Notes: a model not told the origin generated them from the sequence alone. Positions 16,610-25,789 are shown, counted from the first letter of the stretch. The stretch: DNA of 64,000 nt from Chloroflexota bacterium (GCA_004295045.1 SHND01000054.1:1-64000); one strand, 5' to 3'. Translations and numbers: made by a program.

Positions 16610-16753
16610 ACTGTACAAGCTCATGGTTGAGGGAACGCTCCACCGTCAAATCGCAAAGTCGCGCAAGCGCTGTCGAGTCTGAGTTGCTGTGTTGCAATTC
16701 AAACCCGCAAAGACGCCCGGTGTGTGGCGTTCTTTTTTTTGTGTCTGGGAATT
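16610..16753 (+). ncRNA. Regulatory leader RNA candidate of kimA-2
   Basis: A leader of about 140 nt between the promoter and the ATG at 16754. It includes several short complementary segments, such as GTCGCGC/GCGCTG and GTTGC/GCAA, and ends in a terminator. Primary sequence is not obviously similar to the kimA-1 leader. No known riboswitch family was recognised by eye. Confidence 0.45.
16711..16740 (+). terminator. Leader terminator just before kimA-2
   Basis: ACGCC (16713-16717) and GGCGT (16726-16730) form a short stem, followed by TTC and eight T. The T-run ends 13 nt before the ATG. The stem is weaker than that of copy 1, which would suit conditional termination. Confidence 0.6.
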
Positions 16754-18847
16754 ATGTCCGAAAAAGAAAAATCTGATTCGGCGATGAATCAGAATCGCGC
16801 CGAACAAAATGGTGTCCCTGCGAGTTCTACAAACGGGTCAAATGAAAATGGCGCCAAAGAATTAAAACTTGACCTAACGCAGCAAGAAAAACGCAGTGGC
16901 GTGCGCGCTGGCGATACCTATGTGCGCGTGGTACGTCCGCATAGACACCTCTTTCAAAAGGTGGCTCCGGGCGTCTTGCGCGCCACCGAAGTGGCGATAG
17001 AGCCGGAGACACCCGGGCGACAAGCGTTTGCCAAATTGCGCCGCATTTTGATTGGTGAGCCATTGCCGAACGCTGCCGACAGCACCGAACGGCTGACCAA
17101 GACCAAAGCGCTTGCCATTTTCGCATCGGATGCCATTTCTTCCGTCGCGTATGCGACCGAAGAAATTTTAGTGGTTTTGGCGTTCGCAGGCGCGAGTGGC
17201 GGCTTGGAATATCTAAGCCCAATTGCAGTGGCGATTGCGCTGTTGCTCGCGACCGTCGCGTTTTCGTACCGCCAAACCGTGTTCGCCTATCCGAATGGCG
17301 GCGGTTCGTACGTTGTTTCCAAAGAGAATATTGGTTTGGTCCCGGGTCTGGTTGCCGCATCGGCACTGTTGTTGGATTATGTCTTGACCGTCTCCGTCTC
17401 CATTGCGGCAGGCACGGCTGCGATCACGTCCGCGTTTCAAGAATTGCAGCCGTATACCGTTCCAATTGCGCTTTCCTTTATTGCGATCATGGTCATTGGA
17501 AATTTGCGCGGGATTCGTGAATCGGGAAATATTTTCGCGGTGCCCACGTATGTTTTCATTGCGGCGCTGAGTTTGCTCATTGGGGTCGGGTTGTGGCGAT
17601 TGTTCATGGGGCTACCGCCGGTTGAATCACCGACGCTACATCCTGTTGGAAATGAACCTGTTACATTGTGGCTGTTGCTCACCGCGTTCTCGGCGGGAAG
17701 TGTCGCGGCGAGCGGGACGGAAGCGATTGCCAATGGCGTTCCGGCTTTCAAGCAGCCCGAAAGTAAGAATGCCGCCCGGACGCTCGTCGTTATGGCGGTG
17801 GTCTTGATGGTATTCTTTTTAGGAATTTCGAATCTCGCGCATCAATACAATATCATTCCGACGCACGACGAGACCGTAGTGTCGCAATTGGCGCGCGCAG
17901 TGTTTGGCACAAACTTTATTTATTACTTTATTCAGTTCGCCACAATGTTGATTTTGATTCTGGCGGCGAATACAAGTTTCAACGGCTTTCCGCGCCTCGC
18001 GTGGATTCTTGCGCAAGATGGTTTTATGCCGCATCAATTTGCACATCGCGGGGACCGCTTGGCGTATTCCAACGGCATTCTCATTTTGGGATTTTTGGCG
18101 GGGGCGTTAATTGTCTTGTTTCAAGGCGTCACAGTTGCGTTGATCCCACTCTACGCGGTTGGCGTGTTCCTTGCGTTCACATTGTCGCAAATTGGGATGG
18201 TGCGTCATTGGCACAGGACGCGCGGTCCGCATTGGCAGCGTAACGCAGCCATCAATGCATTCGGCGCGTTTCTCACGCTCGTCGCGCTGGTGATTGCGGC
18301 GACGACAAAATTTGAGCGCGGCGCGTGGATTATTATTGTTGCCATCCCGTTGCTTGTGGGAATGTTTTTATTGATTCATCACCATTACAAAAATGTGCAC
18401 GAGCAGTTGAAAATCAACAAAGCGGAAGCGCCCGCCGCAGCGCTGCGCCAGATTGTCATTGTCCCCATCGCGGAATTTAATCGCGCGTCAGAGCGCGCCT
18501 TATTGTTCGCGTGTGGACTGGGACCACAAGTCAATGCGGTGCATGTGACCGAAGAACCGGAGCAAGCGAAAAAACTCGCCCAAGAGCTTGCCGCCTTTGA
18601 TCCCAAGATCAAGCTCATCGTGGTAGAAACGCCCTATCGTGCGGTGTTGGAACCACTGCTAAAATATATTGACGCGTTGCATCAACAAGACCCGAATGCC
18701 TTTGTTACGGTGGTCGTACCCGAATTTTTGCCGGCGCATTGGTGGCAACGCTTTTTGCATAATGGCACGGCGGCGCGGCTTAATCGCGCGCTCAAACCGC
18801 ATCCGAATGTTGCGGTGGTGAATGTGCCTTATGGTTTGGAACATTAG
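16754..18847 (+). CDS. kimA: KimA-like potassium/APC-superfamily permease, copy 2
   Basis: 697 aa. It starts at ATG 16754 (MSEKEKSD); an earlier in-frame start would translate the terminator T-run as poly-Phe. Architecture matches copy 1: hydrophilic N-terminus with the shared pattern RxGDTYVRVVRPHRHLFQKV, signature AIFASDAISSVAYATEEILV, about 12 helices, and a Usp-like C-terminal domain (IVPIAEFNRASERALLFA, VVETPYRAVLEPLLKYID, VVVPEFLPAHWWQRFLHNG). The family's conserved Glu after YAT is present here (YATEEI) while copy 1 has YATGEI. The paralogues may differ in affinity or gating. Confidence 0.88.
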   Translation: MSEKEKSDSAMNQNRAEQNGVPASSTNGSNENGAKELKLDLTQQEKRSGVRAGDTYVRVVRPHRHLFQKVAPGVLRATEVAIEPETPGRQAFAKLRRILIGEPLPNAADSTERLTKTKALAIFASDAISSVAYATEEILVVLAFAGASGGLEYLSPIAVAIALLLATVAFSYRQTVFAYPNGGGSYVVSKENIGLVPGLVAASALLLDYVLTVSVSIAAGTAAITSAFQELQPYTVPIALSFIAIMVIGNLRGIRESGNIFAVPTYVFIAALSLLIGVGLWRLFMGLPPVESPTLHPVGNEPVTLWLLLTAFSAGSVAASGTEAIANGVPAFKQPESKNAARTLVVMAVVLMVFFLGISNLAHQYNIIPTHDETVVSQLARAVFGTNFIYYFIQFATMLILILAANTSFNGFPRLAWILAQDGFMPHQFAHRGDRLAYSNGILILGFLAGALIVLFQGVTVALIPLYAVGVFLAFTLSQIGMVRHWHRTRGPHWQRNAAINAFGAFLTLVALVIAATTKFERGAWIIIVAIPLLVGMFLLIHHHYKNVHEQLKINKAEAPAAALRQIVIVPIAEFNRASERALLFACGLGPQVNAVHVTEEPEQAKKLAQELAAFDPKIKLIVVETPYRAVLEPLLKYIDALHQQDPNAFVTVVVPEFLPAHWWQRFLHNGTAARLNRALKPHPNVAVVNVPYGLEH

Positions 18848-18936
18848 ATAGGGAAAGGAACATACGCGGAGGCAGCGTGGCGTAAGCATTCAACTCTTTT
18901 ACCTGCTTGCGCAGAGCTGTGCTACATTGTAGAAAT

Positions 18937-19395
18937 ATGGATACCAAAGTGAAACGGATTCTGGTACCCGTCGAAGGCGTGCCAACCGACAATGAAAGTA
19001 TTGTGCTGGCATGTTCGTTCGCCAAGCGCGACAAGTCGGATATTTTGTTGTTGTACGTGATCGAAGTACGGCGCAATTTACCGATTGATGCGGAAATGTC
19101 CAAAGAAATTGAACACGGTGAAGCGGTGCTGGAAAAAGTACAGCGCTTTGCGGACAAGATCGGCTGCCGCGTCCAAACAGATTTATTGCAAGCGCGCGAG
19201 GCGGGACCTGCCATTGTCAACGAAGCATTGGAACGTGATGCACAGCTGATTGTGATTGGTGTGCCGTACTATGAAAAATTTGGTGAATACGCCGTCCAGC
19301 CGCGCGCGCAATATGTTTTGGAGCACGCGGGCTGTCGCGTAATACTGGCGCGCGATCCTCTGCCACAGGCACAGCCCGCGCTGAACGGACAATGA
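18937..19395 (+). CDS. Universal stress protein (UspA family)
   Basis: 152 aa single Usp domain starting at ATG 18937. KRILVPVEGVPTDNESIVLA opens the fold. The nucleotide-binding signature near the C-terminus is degenerate: IVIGVPYYEKFGEY... in place of GxxGxxxxxxG, then YVLEHAGCRVILAR. It lies 89 bp after kimA-2 and before the TrkA genes, and its fold matches the soluble tails of the KimA proteins. It may modulate the transport block; this is inference. Confidence 0.85.
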   Translation: MDTKVKRILVPVEGVPTDNESIVLACSFAKRDKSDILLLYVIEVRRNLPIDAEMSKEIEHGEAVLEKVQRFADKIGCRVQTDLLQAREAGPAIVNEALERDAQLIVIGVPYYEKFGEYAVQPRAQYVLEHAGCRVILARDPLPQAQPALNGQ

Positions 19396-19442
19396 ATTTT
19401 TGGTGCGCGCGTATTTTTTAAGGTCGCAGACCTTTAAATTCA

Positions 19443-19471
19443 TTGTTCCACCATTTCAATAATGCTATAAT
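19443..19471 (+). promoter_or_regulatory. Promoter of the trkA pair
   Basis: TTGTTC (19443-19448), 17 bp, TATAAT (19466-19471), 21 nt before the ATG at 19493. An AACGAAAAAAT stretch rather than a clear Shine-Dalgarno precedes the start. Confidence 0.7.
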
Positions 19472-19492
19472 CGCGGGCTGAAACGAAAAAAT

Positions 19493-19891
19493 ATGAAAAT
19501 TCTGATTCTCGGCTGTGGGCGCGTTGGAATTTATCTCGCGCAAACGTTGGATCAAGCGGGACATCAAGTGACCGTCATAGATCGCAATCCTGATTCGTTC
19601 GCCAAGTTGGGCGCAGATTATGGCGGTCAAATGGTTGTGGGGACCGGGATTGACGAAGATGTTTTGAAAAAAGCGGGCATCGAAAAAGCCGACGCGTTCA
19701 TCGCCGTCACCAATGGCGACAACACCAATGCAATGGCGGCGCAAATCGCACAGCATATTTTTCATGTGCCGCATGTTGTCGCGCGCTTGTACGATCCTGT
19801 CCGCGAAGAGATCTATCATCTGCTCGGCTTGAATACAGTCTGTTCCACCGTAATGGGCGCCGAAAGAATCCGCGAAATGGTGGGCGCGTAA
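19493..19891 (+). CDS. TrkA-N (RCK_N) potassium-channel regulator, short form
   Basis: 132 aa, a lone NAD-binding Rossmann domain. It starts MKILILGCGRVGIYLAQTL (GxGxxG motif) and has VIDRNPDSF for the adenosine ribose, GTGIDEDVLKKAGIEKADAFIAVT and MAAQIAQHIFHVPHVVARLYDP, all typical of TrkA/KtrA N-domains. The C-terminal RCK_C ligand domain is absent. It is cytosolic and probably forms a ring with the next gene product, as for the CeoC/CeoB pairs. It overlaps the next gene by one base (TAATG). Confidence 0.9.
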   Translation: MKILILGCGRVGIYLAQTLDQAGHQVTVIDRNPDSFAKLGADYGGQMVVGTGIDEDVLKKAGIEKADAFIAVTNGDNTNAMAAQIAQHIFHVPHVVARLYDPVREEIYHLLGLNTVCSTVMGAERIREMVGA

Positions 19892-20565
19892 TGTACATTA
19901 TCATCATTGGCGGCGGCAAAGTTGGATATTATTTGACCGAGCATTTGTTGAAAGCGGGCAATGAAGTCGTCGTCATTGAAAAAAATCCGAAAAAAGTCCA
20001 AATCATTATCAATGAATTGGGCGGCGTTGCCATTCAGGGCGATGGCTCGGACGCGGGACCGATGCTGGAAGCGGGCATGAATCGTGCCGACATTGTGGTG
20101 GCGGCGACGGGGGACGACGAAGATAATCTCATCATTTGCCAGATGGCAAAGAAAAAATTCAACGTTAAACGGACGATTGCGCGCATTAACAATCCAAAGA
20201 ATGAACACATCTTTAGCGTGTTGGGGATTGATTCGACCGTTTCGTATGTGGACGCGCTCGTTGCTCAAATCGAACGTGAAATTCCGGCGCACTCGTTAAT
20301 TCATTTGCTCACCTTGCGCGATGTGGGAGCCGCTTTTATCGAAAAACAGGTGCCGGAGGATTCACCGGTCATTGGAATACCGATGAATGAATTGAGTATT
20401 CCACAGCAATTTCTGATTGCGTTGGTGATTCGCGAAGGGCAAGCCATCATCCCTAAAGGTACGACCAAATTGCTGGGAGGCGATGAAGTTGTGGCGGTCA
20501 CGACATTGGAACAAGAAGATTTGCTAGAGCGTTTGTTTCGTGGTGAATTGATTCGACGACAATGA
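19891..20565 (+). CDS. trkA: TrkA-type potassium uptake regulator (RCK_N plus RCK_C)
   Basis: 224 aa. RCK_N: MYIIIIGGGKVGYYLTEHLL, VVIEKNPKKV, GDGSDAGPMLEAGMNRADIVVAATGDDEDNL. RCK_C from about residue 140 (DVGAAFIEKQVPEDSPVIGIPMNELSIPQQFLIALVIREGQAIIPKGTTKLLGGDEVVAVT). RCK_C domains can bind c-di-AMP. No TrkH/KtrB pore is encoded in the window, so its partner may be elsewhere or may be one of the KimA-like proteins. It is coupled to the preceding gene. Confidence 0.92.
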   Translation: MYIIIIGGGKVGYYLTEHLLKAGNEVVVIEKNPKKVQIIINELGGVAIQGDGSDAGPMLEAGMNRADIVVAATGDDEDNLIICQMAKKKFNVKRTIARINNPKNEHIFSVLGIDSTVSYVDALVAQIEREIPAHSLIHLLTLRDVGAAFIEKQVPEDSPVIGIPMNELSIPQQFLIALVIREGQAIIPKGTTKLLGGDEVVAVTTLEQEDLLERLFRGELIRRQ

Positions 20566-20570
20566 CAAGT

Positions 20571-20599
20571 GTAGGGACGAATTCAAAATTCGTCCCTAC
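20571..20599. repeat. GTAGGGACGAATT palindrome
   Basis: GTAGGGACGAATT (20571-20583) and AATTCGTCCCTAC (20587-20599) form a perfect 13-bp stem around CAA, right after the trkA stop. No T-run follows. This resembles dispersed palindromic intergenic repeats. A related sequence lies at 44966-44992. Confidence 0.7.
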
Positions 20600-20646
20600 G
20601 CCTATTTTAATACGTCCACCGGGGGGTGGCACATGAGGTCAAGCGC

Positions 20647-21816
20647 ATGAAGAAATTTCAAGTGGCATTACTGTATTCGATGTTTGCCAATGCGCCGCAA
20701 GAAGCAGCCGATGAGGATACGCCGTGGGATAAATGGAATGAGCTCGACTCGGAAGGAAGTGTCGCGGGCTACGAACGCGCGCTGCGCGAGATGGGGCACG
20801 ACGTCATTCCGCTCGAAGGTGATCACACGCTGATTGCGAACCTGCAAAAATACAAACCGGACATTTGTTTCAACACCTGCGAAGGACATCGCGGCAGATC
20901 GCGCGAAGCGCAAGTTCCTGCAATTCTCGATATGTTGGGCATCCCCTACACGGGTTCGGGCGTTATGTCGCTTGCCATCGCGTTAGACAAAGCGATGACG
21001 AAACGCGTCCTACAATTTTACAGCATTCCCACGCCCGCGTTTCAAGTATTTGTCACGGGCAACGAACCGACTGATCCGCGCTTGAATTTTCCTCTCTTTG
21101 CCAAGCCGTCGCTGGAAGGTTCAGGCATCGGTATTATGGCAAAATCTATTTGCCGCACTCCGCGTGAACTGCGGGAGCAAGTGCGTTATCTCTTGCACGC
21201 GTATAAACAGCCCGTGCTGGTCGAAGAATTTATCGAAGGGCGCGAGATTACGACCGGGATTGTGGGGAATCTGATGCCGCGCGGCTCCTGGATCAAGGAA
21301 AAGAAACGTCTTGAAGCCGAACGCGCGCTGCAAGCGCAGAGCGTCAGCGCAAATTTAGAACCCGCGTCAGGCAATGGGCATAGCGCGAATGGGAAAAAGG
21401 CGCCCGTGCGCGAATATTATTATTCGGGTGTCCGCGTACTGCCGCCATTGGAAATTGATTTTTCACCATTGAAAGATACCGCGCCGCTCTACGGCTCTGA
21501 AATCAAACACAACAATCCGTGGGGTCCCAAATACTTGTGTCCGGCGCCCCTTTCTGCCAAGCTCACTTCGCAAATTGGACGCTGGACGGTGGCGACATTT
21601 CGCGCGCTCGAATGTTTCGATTTTGCGCGCGTCGATTATCGAATTCGCGAATCGGACAATTTGCCGATGGTTATCGAAATCAATCCTCTCGCGGGCTTGA
21701 CAGAAGGGCTGAGTGATATTGTGATCGAAGCGAACGCAGCGGGTATCAGCTATAGCGAACTCATCAATATGATTCTTGAGACCGCCCTCCGCCGCTACGG
21801 GATGCTGGATGATTAG
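20647..21816 (+). CDS. ATP-grasp ligase, D-alanine--D-alanine ligase-like
   Basis: 389 aa starting at ATG 20647, preceded by TGAGGT. The N-terminal pre-ATP-grasp domain contains DICFNTCEGHRGRSREAQVPA and GIPYTGSGVMSLAIALDK, as in Ddl. The ATP-grasp region has FPLFAKPSLEGSGIGI, VEEFIEGREITTGIVG and the metal site FARVDYRI...MVIEINPLAG. It is longer than Ddl (about 310-360 aa), with an insert near residues 225-255 rich in Ser, Ala and Asn. The second half departs from classical Ddl, so the substrate may be another amino-acid or peptide pair. Cytosolic and monocistronic as far as seen. Confidence 0.85.
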   Translation: MKKFQVALLYSMFANAPQEAADEDTPWDKWNELDSEGSVAGYERALREMGHDVIPLEGDHTLIANLQKYKPDICFNTCEGHRGRSREAQVPAILDMLGIPYTGSGVMSLAIALDKAMTKRVLQFYSIPTPAFQVFVTGNEPTDPRLNFPLFAKPSLEGSGIGIMAKSICRTPRELREQVRYLLHAYKQPVLVEEFIEGREITTGIVGNLMPRGSWIKEKKRLEAERALQAQSVSANLEPASGNGHSANGKKAPVREYYYSGVRVLPPLEIDFSPLKDTAPLYGSEIKHNNPWGPKYLCPAPLSAKLTSQIGRWTVATFRALECFDFARVDYRIRESDNLPMVIEINPLAGLTEGLSDIVIEANAAGISYSELINMILETALRRYGMLDD

Positions 21817-21852
21817 CGCGAAATCGCTATTTTCGACTGATTTTTTCCGATA

Positions 21853-21881
21853 TTTGTGTCGAATTGCAAAACGTTTTACAA
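21853..21881 (+). promoter_or_regulatory. Promoter candidate
   Basis: TTGTGT (21853-21858), 17 bp, TACAAT (21876-21881), about 100 nt ahead of the membrane protein gene at 21984. The leader in between shows no structure I recognise. Confidence 0.45.
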
Positions 21882-21983
21882 TGCGCGGCACGCGTGGTGT
21901 TGAACACGAGCCGGTCATCGCCGCTGTTTCTCCCCGCGAAAATGTAGCTCTCCATCGTCCACCATTCCGATTCTTTCGCCCCC

Positions 21984-22844
21984 ATGACTGCGTTTCTTGA
22001 ACTCTTAAATACCTACGCAATCTTTTTTTACATCGCCGGTGTGATCGCGGTGCTGTTTGGAATCAAGATGTTGTTTGACGCGCGCCGCGCGTCGCGGGCA
22101 ACCCTTTTTACACTCGAACAGGAACAGGCAAGTGACCGCGCCTTTCGCGCGGTGTTGGTGATGTTGGGCGCGACCCTCTTTATTGCCGCGGTGGCAGCGA
22201 TCAATGCCTTTGTCGCGCCCGCCGTGCCGCCGCCGGAAGCCGATCAAGTCGAACCAACACAAATTCCTTTTACTCCGCCGGTGATAATCCCGACCGCAAC
22301 GCCGCAACCTACGCTGACTCTTGCGCCAGCAACTGCTGCGCCCACTGCGCGTCCGCCGCAAGGCACCGCGGCGCCAACCGCACCGCCCGCGCCGACAACC
22401 GCTGTTCCGCAGCCAACGTCGGCGGAATCTCCGACGCCACTCCCGCCACCGACCTCCCCGTTAATTTATCTCGCGCCTACTTTGAACGTGCCGCCAAATG
22501 GCGACAGCATCGGTTCGGACAAGGTGCGCTTTAGTTGGGGCGTGGATGAATTCGGTAATCTCGCCGTGCCTGCATTATTGCCGCAAGACCAATTCTATCG
22601 GCTCGTCGTTACATTCACCGACAAAACAAAGAACGCGACCGCCACTCTGGTATTGTGTACACATGAACACAGTGTTGACCAGCGCACGGGCGTCACCGTG
22701 GCAGACTATCGAAATGAAGCCGTTGACAATTTGTTCAAATGGAATGTGACGATTGTGAGCGCGCCGAGTCAACAAGCGTGTGAAGCCGGAGAATTTTCGC
22801 CCTTAAGTCCGCCGAGCCCGACATCCTCCTTTGTATTGCCCTAA
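21984..22844 (+). CDS. Membrane protein with Pro/Thr linker and extracytoplasmic domain
   Basis: 286 aa; family not recognised. Two membrane helices (about 9-29, YAIFFYIAGVIAVLFGI; about 50-72, AVLVMLGATLFIAAVAAINAF) flank a short cytoplasmic loop. A linker of about 80 residues rich in Pro, Thr and Ala follows, then a C-terminal domain of about 110 aa (LNVPPNGDSIGSDKVRFSWG... QFYRLVVTFTDKT). Its opening resembles Ig-like or fibronectin-like modules of cell-surface proteins. Two late Cys may form a disulphide. No Shine-Dalgarno precedes the ATG. A terminator follows. Confidence 0.7.
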   Translation: MTAFLELLNTYAIFFYIAGVIAVLFGIKMLFDARRASRATLFTLEQEQASDRAFRAVLVMLGATLFIAAVAAINAFVAPAVPPPEADQVEPTQIPFTPPVIIPTATPQPTLTLAPATAAPTARPPQGTAAPTAPPAPTTAVPQPTSAESPTPLPPPTSPLIYLAPTLNVPPNGDSIGSDKVRFSWGVDEFGNLAVPALLPQDQFYRLVVTFTDKTKNATATLVLCTHEHSVDQRTGVTVADYRNEAVDNLFKWNVTIVSAPSQQACEAGEFSPLSPPSPTSSFVLP

Positions 22845-22855
22845 TGAGTTTGCTC

Positions 22856-22884
22856 AAGGCGACAGTTCCGCTGTCGCCTTTTTT
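22856..22884 (+). terminator. Terminator
   Basis: AAGGCGACAG (22856-22865), loop TTCCG, CTGTCGCCTT (22871-22880) and a T-run. The -35 box of the next promoter begins inside its tail. Confidence 0.9.
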
Positions 22885-22912
22885 GTGTACTGCAACCTTC
22901 CGTTTGTATAAT
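22883..22912 (+). promoter_or_regulatory. Promoter of the GT39-like gene
   Basis: TTGTGT (22883-22888), 18 bp, TATAAT (22907-22912). The chosen ATG at 22922 is 9 nt past the -10 box, which predicts a leaderless message. Confidence 0.6.
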
Positions 22913-22921
22913 CCAATGTCC

Positions 22922-25789
22922 ATGAATGATTTTCGTACTCGCCTCGCGCGCGTTCCACTGCTCGTCTGGCTCGCCGTCGTTGTTCTGCTCTGCGCGTTCG
23001 CGCAAAGATTTTTCGCGCTCGACCAATTTCCGCCGGGGGTGCAGCACGACGAAGTTTTCATTGCGAATTTCGCGCAAACCATTTTACAGGGACAATATCC
23101 CATTTTTTTTGAATTGAATCGCGGCAACGAACCGCTGTTCATGTATCTCACCGCCGCGATGTTCAAACTCTTTGGCGAGAATGTGTGGGCGCTGCGCGCG
23201 ACGGCGGCGCTGTGCGGATTTGGCGCGCTGCTGTTGACGTATCTCCTCACTCGAGATCTGTTTCAAAAAGAAAATACGCAGCGCGGCGACGAATCGAGCG
23301 CGAATTTTATCGCGCTGATCACAGCGGCAGGCATCACCTTTTCTTTTTGGCATCTGTACGAATCGCGCATTGGCTTGCACACCATCAGTACATACTTGCT
23401 GGCGGCGGCGACGTTTTATGCGTTTTGGAGGGGGTGGACGCGCGGCAATAAAATCTTGCTCCTTGTTTCCGGAATCCTCGCGGGCTTGTCCACCTATACC
23501 TATCGTTCGGGCATTTTCGTTCCCGCGACTCTATTGCTTTTCACGTTGTACTCTCTCGTGTTTCATCGAAAAATATGGCGCAGAAATCTTTGGCTCATTC
23601 CTGTCATTTTTATCCTCGCCGCGCTCGTTTATTTCCCCCTCTTTAATTTCATCACCACGCATCCGGAAACCGCGCTCGCGCGTTTGGGCGATTTGAGCGG
23701 CGATATGGACGCGCTGCGTCAAGGCAATCCGCTGCCACTTGTCAACAACGCGCTGCGCGTGTTTGGAATGTTTGGCATCAGCGGCGATCCCGAGTGGCGC
23801 TATAACGTTGCGCTGCGTCCGATTTTCGATCCGTTGTGGGCAATTCTGTTTTACGCGGGAATTGTCGTCGCACTGCTCCGTTTCAAGCGCGCGCCATACG
23901 CATTCGCATTGATTTGGCTCGTCGTGATGTTGTTGCCGAGCATTTTGAGTGGAAGTGACCTGTCACAGCACCGCGCGGTGGGCGCAATCGGCGCGGCGTT
24001 CATGATGCCCGCGTTGGTGTTGGATGAAGGGCGCGTGTTCGTGAGATTGCGTTGGGGTAGGGGAGCGCAATACGCGTTCGGCATGGGCGTTGCCGCGCTG
24101 ATCTTGCTCGCGGCATTTGGTGGCATCAATGCATACTTTGTGACATGGACGAACAACCCCGAAGTGCGTTTGATTCAACGGGCTGATTTGGCAATTGCGG
24201 CGCGTTGGCTCGACGAACATCAAGGCAACGCGCGGGCGCTCGTTTCGGCGGAATTTGCGAATGATTTGGATCGCGGTTCATTCAATCTCGTCGCGCGCAA
24301 CCCAAACCACGCACAATTTTTTCAAGGCGCGGATACCTTTGTCTTGCCCGCGCGCACAAACGCGTTTATTGTAAATCCGCGCAGCGGACCCATTTCTGAA
24401 ATTTTTAGAAAACAGTTTTTGCAGGACGCGCCCGTCTTTACCTCCAAGCTGGCGGATGGAACGAACGAAATCGAAATCTATGAATTGACCGAGCCGGAAT
24501 TTCAAATTTTGCGGACGACGCGCGGGCTAAATAATGTGGCACAAACGCAAGACGGACAGATTGTGATTCGTGATGCATACTTGCCCGGCGGCGCGCGCAC
24601 CGGCGAAATATTGAATGCCGAGTTGTGGTGGCAAATTTTCGCTCCGCGCGTTTCGGACGCGGACGGATTGGCTTGGGTGGGTTCTTTGCAAGATAAGATG
24701 AACTATATCTGGAGTGAAGTCACTTCAATGGGCTACACCCCATCGCAGTGGCAGCGCGATGATGTGGTGGTGTCGCTGCTTCCGCTGTCAATTCCGGTGG
24801 ATGCCACGCCGCAAGAGTATTCGCTCAACGTCGCTTTGGCGTCGAATGCGGGGACGATTCCATTGATTAAAAATGGCGCGCCCCCCGCGTCGCCCATTCA
24901 ACTCGCGGAGACGACGATTGCGCGCGGAGAGACACCAAAAGAAAAACCAGAATTAGATGTGCGCTATCCGCATCGGGAACAGTTCGGAGAAATCGAATTC
25001 TTTGGTTCCGACGCCGTTGGCGAAGCGGAGGCGGGTGGCAGCTGGCGCGTCATTTTATTTTGGAAAGCGGATGAAAAAATCTCAGAAAATTATAAACTGC
25101 GTTTAATCGCAATGACGGAAGATGGACAAGAAATTACGCGGCAGGAAGAGGTGCTGCTGAAAGGGGTGTATCCCACCCGACAATGGCGCGCGGGGGATTA
25201 CATTCGGAGCGTGCATGATTTGCAGATTCCTGAAGATGCGCCGCGCGGCAAAGCCGTTGTGCGCGTCGCGTTGTTAAATTCCGATGGCAGTCCCATCGGA
25301 CGCGCGGACGGCGCGCCGATTGCGGGAATTGAAATTGTCGGACGCGCGCGCAATTTTGAAAAACCAAATCCGCAAACTGTGCGCGTCACGCGTTTCGGCG
25401 ACGCGATTGAAATGCTCGGTTATGATTTGCCGCGCACAAACCTTCGCGCGGGTGACGAGTTCAAGCTCACACTCTACTGGCACGCACTGAAATCTGCCGA
25501 CAAAGCGTACACCGTTTTTGTCCATTTGCTTGATGCGAACGGTAAAGTAATTGGACAGCAGGATATGCAGCCGTTACAGGGCGATGCGCCAACGAATGCT
25601 TGGCAGCCAAATGAATATCTTGCCGATGCGTATGCGTTTACGATTGCGCTCGATGCGCGACAAGGCGCGGCGGCTGTCGAAATTGGATTGTACGACCCTG
25701 TTACGGGTCAACGCTTGACTGTTACCGACGCACAGGGTACTGTCGTGGGCGACCATCTTTTGATTGAGGGATTGAACGTTGAGCCATAA
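22922..25789 (+). CDS. GT39/ArnT-like membrane glycosyltransferase with extracytoplasmic domains
   Basis: 955 aa. The first 430 residues hold about 10-12 membrane helices. The first outer loop carries FPPGVQHDEVF, where the Asp-Glu pair corresponds to the metal/catalytic acid motif of GT-C enzymes. ATAALCGFGALLLTYLL and SGLSTYTYRSGIFVP-like segments are family-typical. From about 460 on, the protein is soluble and extracytoplasmic, with beta-rich repeats (LNAELWWQIFAP, WRVILFWKADEKI, FKLTLYWHALKSA each near a VFVHL- or RLIAM-type strand). It probably transfers sugars from polyprenyl-phosphate donors to a surface polymer or protein. Start chosen from the promoter position; an ATG two codons earlier also exists. 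Confidence 0.82.
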   Translation: MNDFRTRLARVPLLVWLAVVVLLCAFAQRFFALDQFPPGVQHDEVFIANFAQTILQGQYPIFFELNRGNEPLFMYLTAAMFKLFGENVWALRATAALCGFGALLLTYLLTRDLFQKENTQRGDESSANFIALITAAGITFSFWHLYESRIGLHTISTYLLAAATFYAFWRGWTRGNKILLLVSGILAGLSTYTYRSGIFVPATLLLFTLYSLVFHRKIWRRNLWLIPVIFILAALVYFPLFNFITTHPETALARLGDLSGDMDALRQGNPLPLVNNALRVFGMFGISGDPEWRYNVALRPIFDPLWAILFYAGIVVALLRFKRAPYAFALIWLVVMLLPSILSGSDLSQHRAVGAIGAAFMMPALVLDEGRVFVRLRWGRGAQYAFGMGVAALILLAAFGGINAYFVTWTNNPEVRLIQRADLAIAARWLDEHQGNARALVSAEFANDLDRGSFNLVARNPNHAQFFQGADTFVLPARTNAFIVNPRSGPISEIFRKQFLQDAPVFTSKLADGTNEIEIYELTEPEFQILRTTRGLNNVAQTQDGQIVIRDAYLPGGARTGEILNAELWWQIFAPRVSDADGLAWVGSLQDKMNYIWSEVTSMGYTPSQWQRDDVVVSLLPLSIPVDATPQEYSLNVALASNAGTIPLIKNGAPPASPIQLAETTIARGETPKEKPELDVRYPHREQFGEIEFFGSDAVGEAEAGGSWRVILFWKADEKISENYKLRLIAMTEDGQEITRQEEVLLKGVYPTRQWRAGDYIRSVHDLQIPEDAPRGKAVVRVALLNSDGSPIGRADGAPIAGIEIVGRARNFEKPNPQTVRVTRFGDAIEMLGYDLPRTNLRAGDEFKLTLYWHALKSADKAYTVFVHLLDANGKVIGQQDMQPLQGDAPTNAWQPNEYLADAYAFTIALDARQGAAAVEIGLYDPVTGQRLTVTDAQGTVVGDHLLIEGLNVEP

